Of a DNA stretch of 64,000 nucleotides, positions 51,026 to 59,411 are shown piece after piece. Position 1 is the stretch's first letter; each line of letters opens with the position of its first letter. This DNA is from Gammaproteobacteria bacterium (GTDB lineage: Bacteria; Pseudomonadota; Gammaproteobacteria; Natronospirales; REEB76): positions 1 to 64,000 of the forward strand of contig DASVOS010000006.1 in NCBI GenBank assembly GCA_036383255.1, in the 5' to 3' direction. The notes below the pieces were generated by a model. It was not told the origin of the DNA, did not search any database, and saw only the letters and a program-made list of their open reading frames with translations. The position numbers and the translations under genes are program-made.

Positions 51026-54000
51026 ATGCGCGCCCTGTCTGCCGCCTTTTTCCTCATCCTCTGCGGCTGCGCCGCGGACGCGCCCAAGCCCGTGGACTGG
51101 CAGGCCGAGCGCATCCAGGTGTATGACCTGGGCTCCGCGGCCCATTACCGGGAAGCCCTGGCGCCGGCGCGGCGCGAACGGGCCGGTGCGGAGCAGGCGC
51201 TGCCGCCGGCGTCCCCGGAGCTCGCCGGCGCGCTCATGGACCTCGCCTACGTGGAGCGGGAATCCGGCGCCTACGCCGATGCCGCGGCGCATTACCGCCG
51301 GGCGCTGGAGATCCGCCGCGCCGCCTTCGGCGCGCAGAGCGCCGAGGCCGCCGAGAGCCTGGCCGCGCTGGCGCGGGACGAATACCTGCAAGCGGACCTG
51401 CCTTCGGCGGTGGCCGACTTCAAGGCGGCGCTCGAGGCCCAGGAGAAGGCGGGCGCGCCGGACGACGTGCTCGCGGTCACCCTCACCGACTACGCCCGCT
51501 GCCTCGCGGACTACAACGAGCTGGAAGCGGCCCAGGGGCTCATGGACCGGGCCCTGGCCATCCGCGAGAAGATGCCGGGGCCGCGCCAGATCGACCTCGC
51601 CCATGCCCTCAACCAGGCCGCCTTCCTCGCCATCATGAACGGCGATGACGAGACCGCCGCCAAGCTCCTCAAGCGCTCCCTCGGCATCCTCGACGTCCCC
51701 GGCGGGCTGGAGCGCCCGGAGCTCGCCTACGCGCTCGACCTCTCGGGCAATGTGGACCTGGACAGCGGTGCGTATCCCGACGCAGAGCCCAAGTTCCGCC
51801 GCGCCCTCGGGATATTCACCCGCGTGTACGGGCCGGACCACCAGGAGGTGGCGAACGCGCTCAACGACATCGCCCGCGCCTTCGACGACGAGGGGCGCTA
51901 CGCCGAGGCGGAGGACTACTACAACCGCTCCATCGCCGCCTACCGGCGCGCCATGGGCGGGCAGAACATCAACCTCGCCAGCGTCATGGACAACCTGGCG
52001 CAAATGCAGAGCACCGCCGGCAAGTTCCGCGAGGCGGAGGCCAACTTCAAGCGCGCCATCGCCATCGACGAGGCCGGCTGGACCGCGGACCGCATCAACG
52101 CCGCCTACGACTACAACAACCTGGCGCAGCAGTACCGGGAGCTCGGCCGCTACGCGGAAGCGGAGCCGCTGATGCTCAAGGCCCTGGACATCTTCCAGCG
52201 GCGTCTGCCGCCGGACCACCCGAACATCGCCGTCATCCTCAACAACCTCTCGGTGCTGTACGTCGAGCAGCGGGACTTCGCCAAGGCCGAGCCCTACGCC
52301 AAGCGCTCGCTGGAGATGGGCGTGAAGGCGTTGGGGCCGGACAACCCGCAGGTGAGCACTGCCTACAACAGCCTCGCCCAGGTGTACGAAGGCCAGGGGC
52401 GCTATGCCGAGGCGGAGCCGCTGTACATCAAGGCCTATGAAATCGTGCGCAAGGCCCTGGGCCCGGGCCATCCGCTCACCGGCGAGGGCATCAACAATCT
52501 CGCCAACCTGTATGACCGGGAGGGCAAGTTCGCCCAGGCTGACAAGCTCTTTCCCCAGGCACTTGCGGTGCTGCGCAAGGCCTATGGGCCGCGCCACCCG
52601 CGCGTGCAGGAGACGCTCACCAACTACGCCGGTGAGCAGTACGCGGAAGGCCGTGATCCCGCCAAGGCGGGCGCGCTGTTCGATGAGTCCCTGGGCCTGC
52701 TCCACAGCATCTACGAGGAGCAGTTCGCCTACATGAACGAGCAGGACCGCCTGCAGTACTTCGCCCGCAGCCACGGCGACTTCCAGATCTACTACAGCTT
52801 CTGCCTCAAGAACCACGCGGCGCGCCCGGAGCTCGCCGGCAAGATGTACGACGTGCTGCTCTGGCAGAAGGGTCTCGTCGGCAACAGCATCGCGGCGCTG
52901 CGCGCCAAGATCGCCGCCAGCGGCGACCCCGAGGCGCTGGACCTCCTGGAGAAGCTCTCCGCCAGCAAGACCCGGCTGGCCAACCTCATCAACAACCCGG
53001 ACGGGGACCGGGCCGCCTGGCAGAAGGCGGTGGACCAGCAGCAGAAGGATGCGGACGACCTGGAGCGGCGGCTGCTCAGCCGTTCCGGCGCCCTGGCGCA
53101 GGACCGCAAGCTGCAAGCCGTCACCTGGCGCGACGTGCAGAAGGCGCTGAAGCCCGGCGAGGCCGCGGTGGAGATGGTGCACTTCCAGTTCGAGGATGGG
53201 CAGCGCTTCACCGACGACTATTACTATGTCGCTCTCGTGCTCACACCCCGGAGCCGCGGGCCGCAGTTCGTGGTGCTCGGCAAGTCCAGGGATCTCGAGT
53301 CCGCGCCCGTGGCGGACTACGCGGCGCGCATCCGCAAGTTCGGCGCAGCGGGCGGCACCGCTTTCTATGGCGCTTTCTGGCGGCCCCTGGAGGCGGCGCT
53401 CGGCAAGGCCACGCGCGTCTACCTCGCGGCGGACGGCATGCTCAACCAGGCCTCGCTCGGCATCGTCGCGGACGGCCAGGGCCGGCTGCTCATGGAGCGC
53501 TATGACCTGCGCCTCGTCACCAGCAGCCGCGACCTCCTGCGCCCGGCCTATGCGGGCGGCGCCGCCACGGCGGTGCTGGTGGGCGGGCCGCATTTCGATC
53601 TGCCGCCGGGGCAGTACCTCGCGGCGGTGGCCGGCCTGGATGCGAACTCCGCGCACGGGCAGAAACTGGCCCAGCGCGGCAGCCCCGATCCCGATCTCGC
53701 CATGGCGCGGGATGCTGCCGGTAAATGCCCACTGCCGGACACCGGCGTGCTGTGTCCGCTACCCGGCGCGGCAGCGGAGGTGGACGGCATCGGCGCCGAA
53801 CTCACCCGCGCCCGGTGGCAGCCCACGCTCTACCGGGACGACCAGGCTCTGGAGGAAGCGGTGAAGCAAGTGCGCCATCCGCGGGTGCTGCACCTCGCCA
53901 CCCACGGCTTCTTCCTGCCGGACCAGAAGGTCCTGAGCGAAGACCCCATGCTGCGCTCGGGCCTCTACTTCGCCGGCGCGGACAACACCCTCTCCGGAGC

Positions 54001-54376
54001 CATGCCGCCGGAGGGGGCGGACGACGGTGTGCTTACAGCCTACGAGGCCACGCAGCTGGACCTGGAGGGCACCGAGCTCGTGGTGCTCTCCGCCTGCGAC
54101 ACGGGCCTCGGCAGCAGCCAGAGCGGCGAGGGCGTGTTCGGGCTTAACCGCGCGCTGCAGGAAGCCGGCGCCCAGGCGGTGCTCATGAGCATGTGGTCCG
54201 TGCCGGACCAGGAGACCCGCGAGCTCATGCAGCTCTTCTACAAGAACTGGCTCGGTGGCATGGAGAAGCACGAGGCCCTGCGCCAGGCGGAGCTCGCCGA
54301 GCGGGACGTGGTGAAGCAGCGCTACGGCCACGACCTGCCTTACTACTGGGGCGCCTTCGTCATGGTGGGCCGTTGA
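51026..54376 (+). CDS. TPR-CHAT lipoprotein (caspase-like), copy 1
   Basis: A 1116-residue lipoprotein. The lipobox LCGC (Cys15) is followed by Ala, favouring outer-membrane attachment. Residues about 40-560 are TPRs of the 42-residue kinesin-light-chain type (for example NALNDIARAFDDEGRYAEAEDYY). A linker and a CHAT domain (about 690-1116) follow. The caspase dyad is present: His960 in LHLATHGFF and Cys1024 in VLSACDTGLG. CHAT proteases include separases' relatives and the TPR-CHAT protease of Craspase, but those are cytoplasmic; this one has an export signal. GGAG precedes the ATG. Its last 650 bp are nearly identical to copy 2, pointing to gene conversion. Confidence 0.92.
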   Translation: MRALSAAFFLILCGCAADAPKPVDWQAERIQVYDLGSAAHYREALAPARRERAGAEQALPPASPELAGALMDLAYVERESGAYADAAAHYRRALEIRRAAFGAQSAEAAESLAALARDEYLQADLPSAVADFKAALEAQEKAGAPDDVLAVTLTDYARCLADYNELEAAQGLMDRALAIREKMPGPRQIDLAHALNQAAFLAIMNGDDETAAKLLKRSLGILDVPGGLERPELAYALDLSGNVDLDSGAYPDAEPKFRRALGIFTRVYGPDHQEVANALNDIARAFDDEGRYAEAEDYYNRSIAAYRRAMGGQNINLASVMDNLAQMQSTAGKFREAEANFKRAIAIDEAGWTADRINAAYDYNNLAQQYRELGRYAEAEPLMLKALDIFQRRLPPDHPNIAVILNNLSVLYVEQRDFAKAEPYAKRSLEMGVKALGPDNPQVSTAYNSLAQVYEGQGRYAEAEPLYIKAYEIVRKALGPGHPLTGEGINNLANLYDREGKFAQADKLFPQALAVLRKAYGPRHPRVQETLTNYAGEQYAEGRDPAKAGALFDESLGLLHSIYEEQFAYMNEQDRLQYFARSHGDFQIYYSFCLKNHAARPELAGKMYDVLLWQKGLVGNSIAALRAKIAASGDPEALDLLEKLSASKTRLANLINNPDGDRAAWQKAVDQQQKDADDLERRLLSRSGALAQDRKLQAVTWRDVQKALKPGEAAVEMVHFQFEDGQRFTDDYYYVALVLTPRSRGPQFVVLGKSRDLESAPVADYAARIRKFGAAGGTAFYGAFWRPLEAALGKATRVYLAADGMLNQASLGIVADGQGRLLMERYDLRLVTSSRDLLRPAYAGGAATAVLVGGPHFDLPPGQYLAAVAGLDANSAHGQKLAQRGSPDPDLAMARDAAGKCPLPDTGVLCPLPGAAAEVDGIGAELTRARWQPTLYRDDQALEEAVKQVRHPRVLHLATHGFFLPDQKVLSEDPMLRSGLYFAGADNTLSGAMPPEGADDGVLTAYEATQLDLEGTELVVLSACDTGLGSSQSGEGVFGLNRALQEAGAQAVLMSMWSVPDQETRELMQLFYKNWLGGMEKHEALRQAELAERDVVKQRYGHDLPYYWGAFVMVGR
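53726..54372 (+). repeat. near-identical tract with copy at 57112
   Basis: These 647 bp match 57112-57758 with no gaps and, by my count, about 20 mismatches (about 97% identity), nearly all silent. The tract begins abruptly at the KCPLPDTGVLC codons; just upstream the two genes differ in sequence and length. It encodes the catalytic half of the CHAT domain. Confidence 0.85.
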
Positions 54377-54399
54377 TATAACGAGAACGAGGAGGGGGT

Positions 54400-57300
54400 A
54401 TGCGCATCCGTCACGCGTCCGTCGTCCTTCTGCTGTCCCTGTCCGCCTGTGCGTCCGCGCCGCCCGCCGCGGCGCCGGACTGGAAAGCCCGCGCCGCCGA
54501 GCGTGAGGCTTACGAGCGCAAGGCGGATTACGTCCACGCCCTCGCCGCGGCGCGCCAGGAATACGCCGCCGCCCAGGCGGGCCTGCCCGCCGATTCCCCC
54601 GGGATGATGCAGGCGCTCTTGGACCTCGGCAGCGTCGAGGCCCGCTCGGGGCTCGGCTCAGAAGCGGAAGCGCATCTGCGCATGGCCCTGGACCTCGCCG
54701 CCCGGCAGCACGGCGCAGAGAGCCTCGAGGCGGCGCAGGCGCTCAGGCAGGTCGCCGCGAGCGAAGGCGCCCAGGCCAAGTGGGACGAGTCGGCGAGGGA
54801 CCTCAAGGCCGCGCTCGCGATCCTGGAGAAGCTGCCGGCGGCGGATGCCGCCGAGACCGCCCGCACCCGCGGCGACCTCGCCATGGCCGAGTACAACCTG
54901 GGGGACATGGACGCGGCGGACGCGGACTACAAGCGCGCACTCGCGGTGCAGGAGCAACTGCCGGGCGAGGAGGGCAGGGAAGACCTGGCCGAGACCCTCA
55001 CGGGCCAGGGCCTTCTGTTCCTCGTGAACGGCGACAACGACTCCGCGGGCAAGTCGTTGGACCGCGCCCTCAAGATCCTTGACCAGCCCGGCAAGCCCGC
55101 GACCCCGACGCTGGCCTACGCGCTGGACTACCTCGGCAACGTCAACCTCAACGAGGGCCGCAACGAGGAGGCGCTGGCGCTGTTCCAGCGCGCGCTCAAG
55201 ATAGACGAGCAGAGCCTGGGGCCGGACAGCGTGGACGTCGCCAACGCGCTCAACGACCTGGCCCGCTGCTACGACAACATGGGCGTGTATGCGAAGTCGG
55301 TGCCGCTCTACCAGCGCTCCATCGCCACCTATATAAAGGTGCAGGGCGAGGAGAACGGCAACGTCAGCCAGGTGTCCGGCAACCTCGCCGGCACCTACGA
55401 CTACCTGGGCGACTACGCCCGCTCCGAGGCGCTCTACCGCAAGGCCCTGGCGCTGGACGAGAAGCTGCTCGGCCCGGACAACATGCAGACCGCCTACGAC
55501 CTCAACAACATGGCGGTGCTGTACCGGGACATGGGCCGCTTCGCGGACGCGATCCCGCTCATGGAGCGCGCCACCGCCGTGTTCCAGAAGATCTACCCGC
55601 CGGACCACCCCAACATCGCCATCGCCCTCAGCAACCTCGCGGTGCTCTACGCCCACGAGCGCGACTACGCCAAGGCCCGCGACCTCGCCCAGCGCGCGCT
55701 CGCCATGTCGGTGAAGACCGAGGGCCACGACCACCCGGACGTAGCCGCCCGGCTCAACGTGCTGGCGGAGATCGCCGAAGACGAAAAGCACTATCCGGAA
55801 GCGGAGAAGCTCTACAAGGAGAGCGTGGCGGTGTACCGCAAGACCTTGGGGCCCGGCCACACCATCACCGCCCAGCAGAGCATCAACCTCGGCAAGTTCT
55901 ACGGCCGGCGCAGCCGCTTCGCCGAGGCGGCGCCGCTGTTCGACAGCTCGCTCACGGCGATCCGCAAGGCCAACGGCGAGGCGAGCGATGTCGCCACCAC
56001 CGCCGCGTTCATGGCGGGCGTCGAGCACTACGCCCAGGGGGACCGGCGCGGCGCCGGGCGCCTCTTCGGCGAATCGCTGGAGCGGCTGCACCAGGCCATG
56101 GCGACCCAGCTCCCCTACATGAACGAGCGGGACCGCCTGCAGTTCCTCGCCAACGTGGCCGAGCGCTTCCCCGAGTACTACAGCTACTGCGTGAAGTACC
56201 ACGGCGAGGACCCCGGGCTCGCCGGCCGCATGTACGACGTGCTGCTCTGGCAGAAAGGCCTGGTGGGCGGCAGCATCGCGGCGCTGCGCGCCAAGATCGC
56301 CGCCAGCGGCGACCCCGAGGCCCTCGCGCTGCTGGACAAGCTCTCCGCCGGCAAGACCAGGCTCGCCACGCTGCTCAACTCCCCCGGCGAGGACCGCGCC
56401 GCCTGGCAGGCCGAGGTGCAGCGGCAGCAGGCCGCCACCGAGGACCTGGAGCGGGCCCTTGCACAACGTTCTGCAGCGCTGTCGGAGGACCGCCGCCTGC
56501 AGGCCGTCACCTGGGAACAGGTGCGGGACGGACTCAAGCCCGGCGAGGCGGCGGTGGAGATGGTGCGCTTCCCCTACAGCGAGGGCTGGGCCGAGGTGAG
56601 GGCGGACTACTACGTCGCGCTGGTGGTGACGCGCGAGACGCGCACCGCGCCCCAGCTCATCCTGCTGGGCAAGTCCACGGACCTGGAAGCCGCGCCGGTG
56701 GCGGACTACGCCACGCGCATCCGCAAGTTCGGCGCGGCCGGCGGCCACGCCTTCTACGACGCGTTCTGGAAGCCGCTCGAACCGGCCCTGGCCGGCGCCA
56801 CCCGCGTGTACCTCGCCGCGGACGGCGTACTGAACCAGGCCTCCCTCGGCATCGTCGCGGACGGGCAGGGGCGCCTCCTGCTGGAACGCTATGACCTCGA
56901 GCTCGTGCCCAGCACCCGCGACGTGCTGCGCGCCGCTTCCAGCACCGCCTCCCGCGACGCGGTGCTCATGGGCGGCCCGGACTTCGCCCTCAAGGGCGGC
57001 AGTTATCTCGCCGCAGTGGAGAAGCTCGGCCAGGGCGCTCAAGCCGGGCCGCGCTATGCGATGGACCCGCTGCAACCCACCCGCGCGGTGCGCGGCGGAG
57101 AGGTCGGCAAGTGCCCACTGCCGGACACCGGCGTGCTCTGTCCGCTACCTGGTGCGGCAGCGGAGGTGGACGGCATCGGCGCCGAACTCACCCGCGCCCG
57201 GTGGCAGCCCACGCTCTACCGGGACGACCAGGCTCTGGAGGAAGCGGTGAAGCAAGTGCGCCATCCCCGGGTGCTGCACCTCGCCACCCACGGCTTCTTC

Positions 57301-57762
57301 CTGCCGGATCAGAAGGTCCTGAGCGAAGACCCCATGCTGCGCTCGGGCCTGTACTTCGCCGGCGCGGACAACACCCTCTCCGGAGCCATGCCGCCGGAGG
57401 GGGCGGATGACGGCGTGCTTACAGCCTACGAGGCCACGCAGCTGGACCTGGAGGGCACCGAGCTCGTGGTGCTCTCCGCCTGCGACACCGGTCTTGGCAC
57501 CAGCCAGAGCGGCGAGGGCGTGTTCGGCCTCAACCGCGCGCTCCAGGAAGCCGGCGCCCAGGCGGTGCTCATGAGCATGTGGTCCGTGCCGGACCAGGAG
57601 ACCCGCGAGCTCATGCAGCTCTTCTACAAGAACTGGCTCTCCGGCATGGAGAAGCACGAAGCCCTGCGCCAGGCGGAGCTCGCCGAGCGGGACGTGGTGA
57701 AGCAGCGCTACGGCCACGACCTGCCTTACTACTGGGGTGCCTTCGTCATGGTGGGTCGCTAG
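54400..57762 (+). CDS. TPR-CHAT lipoprotein (caspase-like), copy 2
   Basis: A 1120-residue paralogue of copy 1. Lipobox LSAC (Cys17) is followed by Ala, again favouring the outer membrane. Kinesin-light-chain-type TPRs span about 50-560 (YEKRADYVHA-like first helices, then ALNDLARCYDNMGVYAKSVPLYQ), then a CHAT domain (about 690-1120) with His964 in LHLATHGFF and Cys1028 in VLSACDTGLG. The middle (about 600-860) is clearly related to copy 1, the TPR part is more diverged, and the last 216 residues differ at only about two sites (GSSQ/GTSQ, WLGG/WLSG). GAGGAGGGGG precedes the ATG, 23 nt after copy 1. Different TPRs with the same protease suggest different partners or triggers. Confidence 0.92.
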   Translation: MRIRHASVVLLLSLSACASAPPAAAPDWKARAAEREAYERKADYVHALAAARQEYAAAQAGLPADSPGMMQALLDLGSVEARSGLGSEAEAHLRMALDLAARQHGAESLEAAQALRQVAASEGAQAKWDESARDLKAALAILEKLPAADAAETARTRGDLAMAEYNLGDMDAADADYKRALAVQEQLPGEEGREDLAETLTGQGLLFLVNGDNDSAGKSLDRALKILDQPGKPATPTLAYALDYLGNVNLNEGRNEEALALFQRALKIDEQSLGPDSVDVANALNDLARCYDNMGVYAKSVPLYQRSIATYIKVQGEENGNVSQVSGNLAGTYDYLGDYARSEALYRKALALDEKLLGPDNMQTAYDLNNMAVLYRDMGRFADAIPLMERATAVFQKIYPPDHPNIAIALSNLAVLYAHERDYAKARDLAQRALAMSVKTEGHDHPDVAARLNVLAEIAEDEKHYPEAEKLYKESVAVYRKTLGPGHTITAQQSINLGKFYGRRSRFAEAAPLFDSSLTAIRKANGEASDVATTAAFMAGVEHYAQGDRRGAGRLFGESLERLHQAMATQLPYMNERDRLQFLANVAERFPEYYSYCVKYHGEDPGLAGRMYDVLLWQKGLVGGSIAALRAKIAASGDPEALALLDKLSAGKTRLATLLNSPGEDRAAWQAEVQRQQAATEDLERALAQRSAALSEDRRLQAVTWEQVRDGLKPGEAAVEMVRFPYSEGWAEVRADYYVALVVTRETRTAPQLILLGKSTDLEAAPVADYATRIRKFGAAGGHAFYDAFWKPLEPALAGATRVYLAADGVLNQASLGIVADGQGRLLLERYDLELVPSTRDVLRAASSTASRDAVLMGGPDFALKGGSYLAAVEKLGQGAQAGPRYAMDPLQPTRAVRGGEVGKCPLPDTGVLCPLPGAAAEVDGIGAELTRARWQPTLYRDDQALEEAVKQVRHPRVLHLATHGFFLPDQKVLSEDPMLRSGLYFAGADNTLSGAMPPEGADDGVLTAYEATQLDLEGTELVVLSACDTGLGTSQSGEGVFGLNRALQEAGAQAVLMSMWSVPDQETRELMQLFYKNWLSGMEKHEALRQAELAERDVVKQRYGHDLPYYWGAFVMVGR
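57112..57758 (+). repeat. near-identical tract with copy at 53726
   Basis: Second member of the pair described at 53726-54372. It ends at the stop codon region; sequences after the stops are unrelated, so the identity is limited to coding sequence. Confidence 0.85.
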
Positions 57763-57828
57763 CGGCATGACAAATGCCACTAGGCGGAAACCCTAAGGCT
57801 AGGGCATGATGCGCATCCTTATATAGGA

Positions 57829-59133
57829 ATGCCGGACCCCGCCATGAACCAGCCCGCCGCCGCCAAGCGTCCCTCGGTGTTCTCGAACCGGGACTTCGTG
57901 CTGCTGTTCTTCGGCAGCAGCATCTCCGCCATCGGCGACACCTTCACCCTGGTGGCGCTGCCCTGGCTCGTGCTCAAGCTCACCCACGACCCGGCGGCGG
58001 TCGGCCTCACCGCGCTCCTGCAGGCGCTGCCGCGCGCCCTGTTCATGTTCGTGGGCGGCGCGGTGGTGGACCGCAGCTCCCCGCGACGCATCCTGCTCAT
58101 GTCCCGCGCCGTCAACTGCGCGTTCGTGGCGGTGCTCGCCGTGCTTGTGGTGACAGGCAAGATCCAGATGTGGGAGGTGTACGCCATCTCCCTGGGCATC
58201 GGCCTGTCCACCGCGTTCGTGTATCCGGCCGGCAGCGCCATCCTGCCGCAGCTCGTGGAGAAGGCGCATCTGCACGCGGCGAACGGCGTCATCATGGGCA
58301 TGCGCCAGGTGGCCATGATCGTCGGCCCCATCCTCGCGGGCCTGCTGGTGGCGGCGGACATCACCACCAGCGCCGACCAGCGCCTGGCGGACGCCGGCGG
58401 CATGGGCCTCGCGTTCAGCATCGACACCGTGAGCTTCCTGTTCTCGCTGGTCTCGCTCTGGATGATCCGCGTCCACAGCGACTACCACCCGCCCAAGGCG
58501 GAAGGTCACATCCTGGCGGACGTGTGGAAGGGCTTCACCGGCGTGTGGGCAGACGTGCAGCTGCGCGCGTTCATCTCCTACGTGGGCATCGTCTCGCTGT
58601 TCGTGGGCGGTCCCGTGCAGGTGGGCCTGCCGGTGCTGGCGGACGACCGCCTGAGCAGCGCCGCCGCCTTCGGCATCCTCATGACGTCCTACGGGTTGGG
58701 CATGCTCGCCGGCAACGCCCTCTCGGTGCTGGTCACGCGCGCGGCGCGCGGCCACCTGGGGCTCATGATCCTCAGCCTCGACACCATCGCCGGCATCCTG
58801 TTCGCGCTCATGGGCGAGGTGCACTCCACGCTCGTGGGCTCACTCCTGCTCGCCGTGGTGGGCAGCTTCGCCGGCATCGGCCAGGTGGCGCTCATGAGCT
58901 GGATCCAGCAGCGCGTGCCCCAGGCCATGATGGGCCGCACCATGAGCATCCTGTTCTTCACCTTCCTCGGCGTGGGGCCGCTCTCGGCGGCCGTCGCGGG
59001 TCTCCTGCTCAAGGTCATCTCGCTCACGCAACTCTTCACGGGTGCGGGCGCCGCGCTCAGCGTCATCGCGCTCCTGTGCATGACGCGCCCGGCGCTGCGC
59101 AACATCACCCTGGCCCCCCGCGCCAAGGCCTGA
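57829..59133 (+). CDS. MFS transporter
   Basis: A 434-residue protein with 12 predicted membrane helices, of the MFS_3/enterobactin-exporter-like group (NRDFVLLFFGSSISAIGDTFTLVALPWLVLKLT at the start, VGMRQVAMIVGPILAGLL-type loop in the first half, here GMRQVAMIVGPILAG). It probably exports a drug or secondary metabolite. The start is uncertain: ATG at 57829 (AGGA touches it) or ATG at 57844. A TATATA-centred palindrome (57817-57828) covers the region just before the start. It is 66 nt after the second CHAT gene and might belong to that operon. Confidence 0.88.
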   Translation: MPDPAMNQPAAAKRPSVFSNRDFVLLFFGSSISAIGDTFTLVALPWLVLKLTHDPAAVGLTALLQALPRALFMFVGGAVVDRSSPRRILLMSRAVNCAFVAVLAVLVVTGKIQMWEVYAISLGIGLSTAFVYPAGSAILPQLVEKAHLHAANGVIMGMRQVAMIVGPILAGLLVAADITTSADQRLADAGGMGLAFSIDTVSFLFSLVSLWMIRVHSDYHPPKAEGHILADVWKGFTGVWADVQLRAFISYVGIVSLFVGGPVQVGLPVLADDRLSSAAAFGILMTSYGLGMLAGNALSVLVTRAARGHLGLMILSLDTIAGILFALMGEVHSTLVGSLLLAVVGSFAGIGQVALMSWIQQRVPQAMMGRTMSILFFTFLGVGPLSAAVAGLLLKVISLTQLFTGAGAALSVIALLCMTRPALRNITLAPRAKA

Positions 59134-59411
59134 ACCCGAGCCCCGGCCGTCGCCTGCGCGGCGGCCGGGCAAGCTTTCGTTTCGTGTCATAAGTTTCCGC
59201 TAATCCGCTGAATAGGCGGCGGTTTGCTGCGCAGCTCGCCGTGCGTAGGCCATGCCTTACGTCGGCTGTCATATCTCCCCCACGCCCCAGCCCTTGCCGC
59301 CCCGTTCGGCAGGGGTCCAGACTCATCCTCGCTTGAGCCGGTGCTCGGCCCGGCTCTGTTGCCGCAGGCGATCCCCCTGAGAGGGGAGTGCGGTCTTGAG
59401 TGGAGTAGGGA
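59134..59411. other. 278-bp gap before the HD-GYP-like gene
   Basis: Non-coding. An imperfect stem (CCGGCCGTCGCC with GGCGGCCGG, about 59143-59170) follows the MFS stop and may end its transcript. AT-richer sequence around 59180-59205 may hold a promoter, but I find no convincing -35/-10 pair. Confidence 0.4.

Noticed and set aside
51020-53656. 878-aa minus-strand ORF opposite the first CHAT gene
   Set aside because: Antisense shadow of a GC-rich gene; no ribosome site, no recognisable fold.
53726-57758. Assembly duplication as the cause of the CHAT tract identity
   Set aside because: About 20 scattered, mostly silent differences and unrelated flanks argue for two real copies, though long reads should confirm.
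51026-57762. A Craspase (type III-E CRISPR) TPR-CHAT module
   Set aside because: There is no gRAMP/Cas7-11, no other cas gene and no CRISPR array in the window, and both proteins carry lipoprotein signals.
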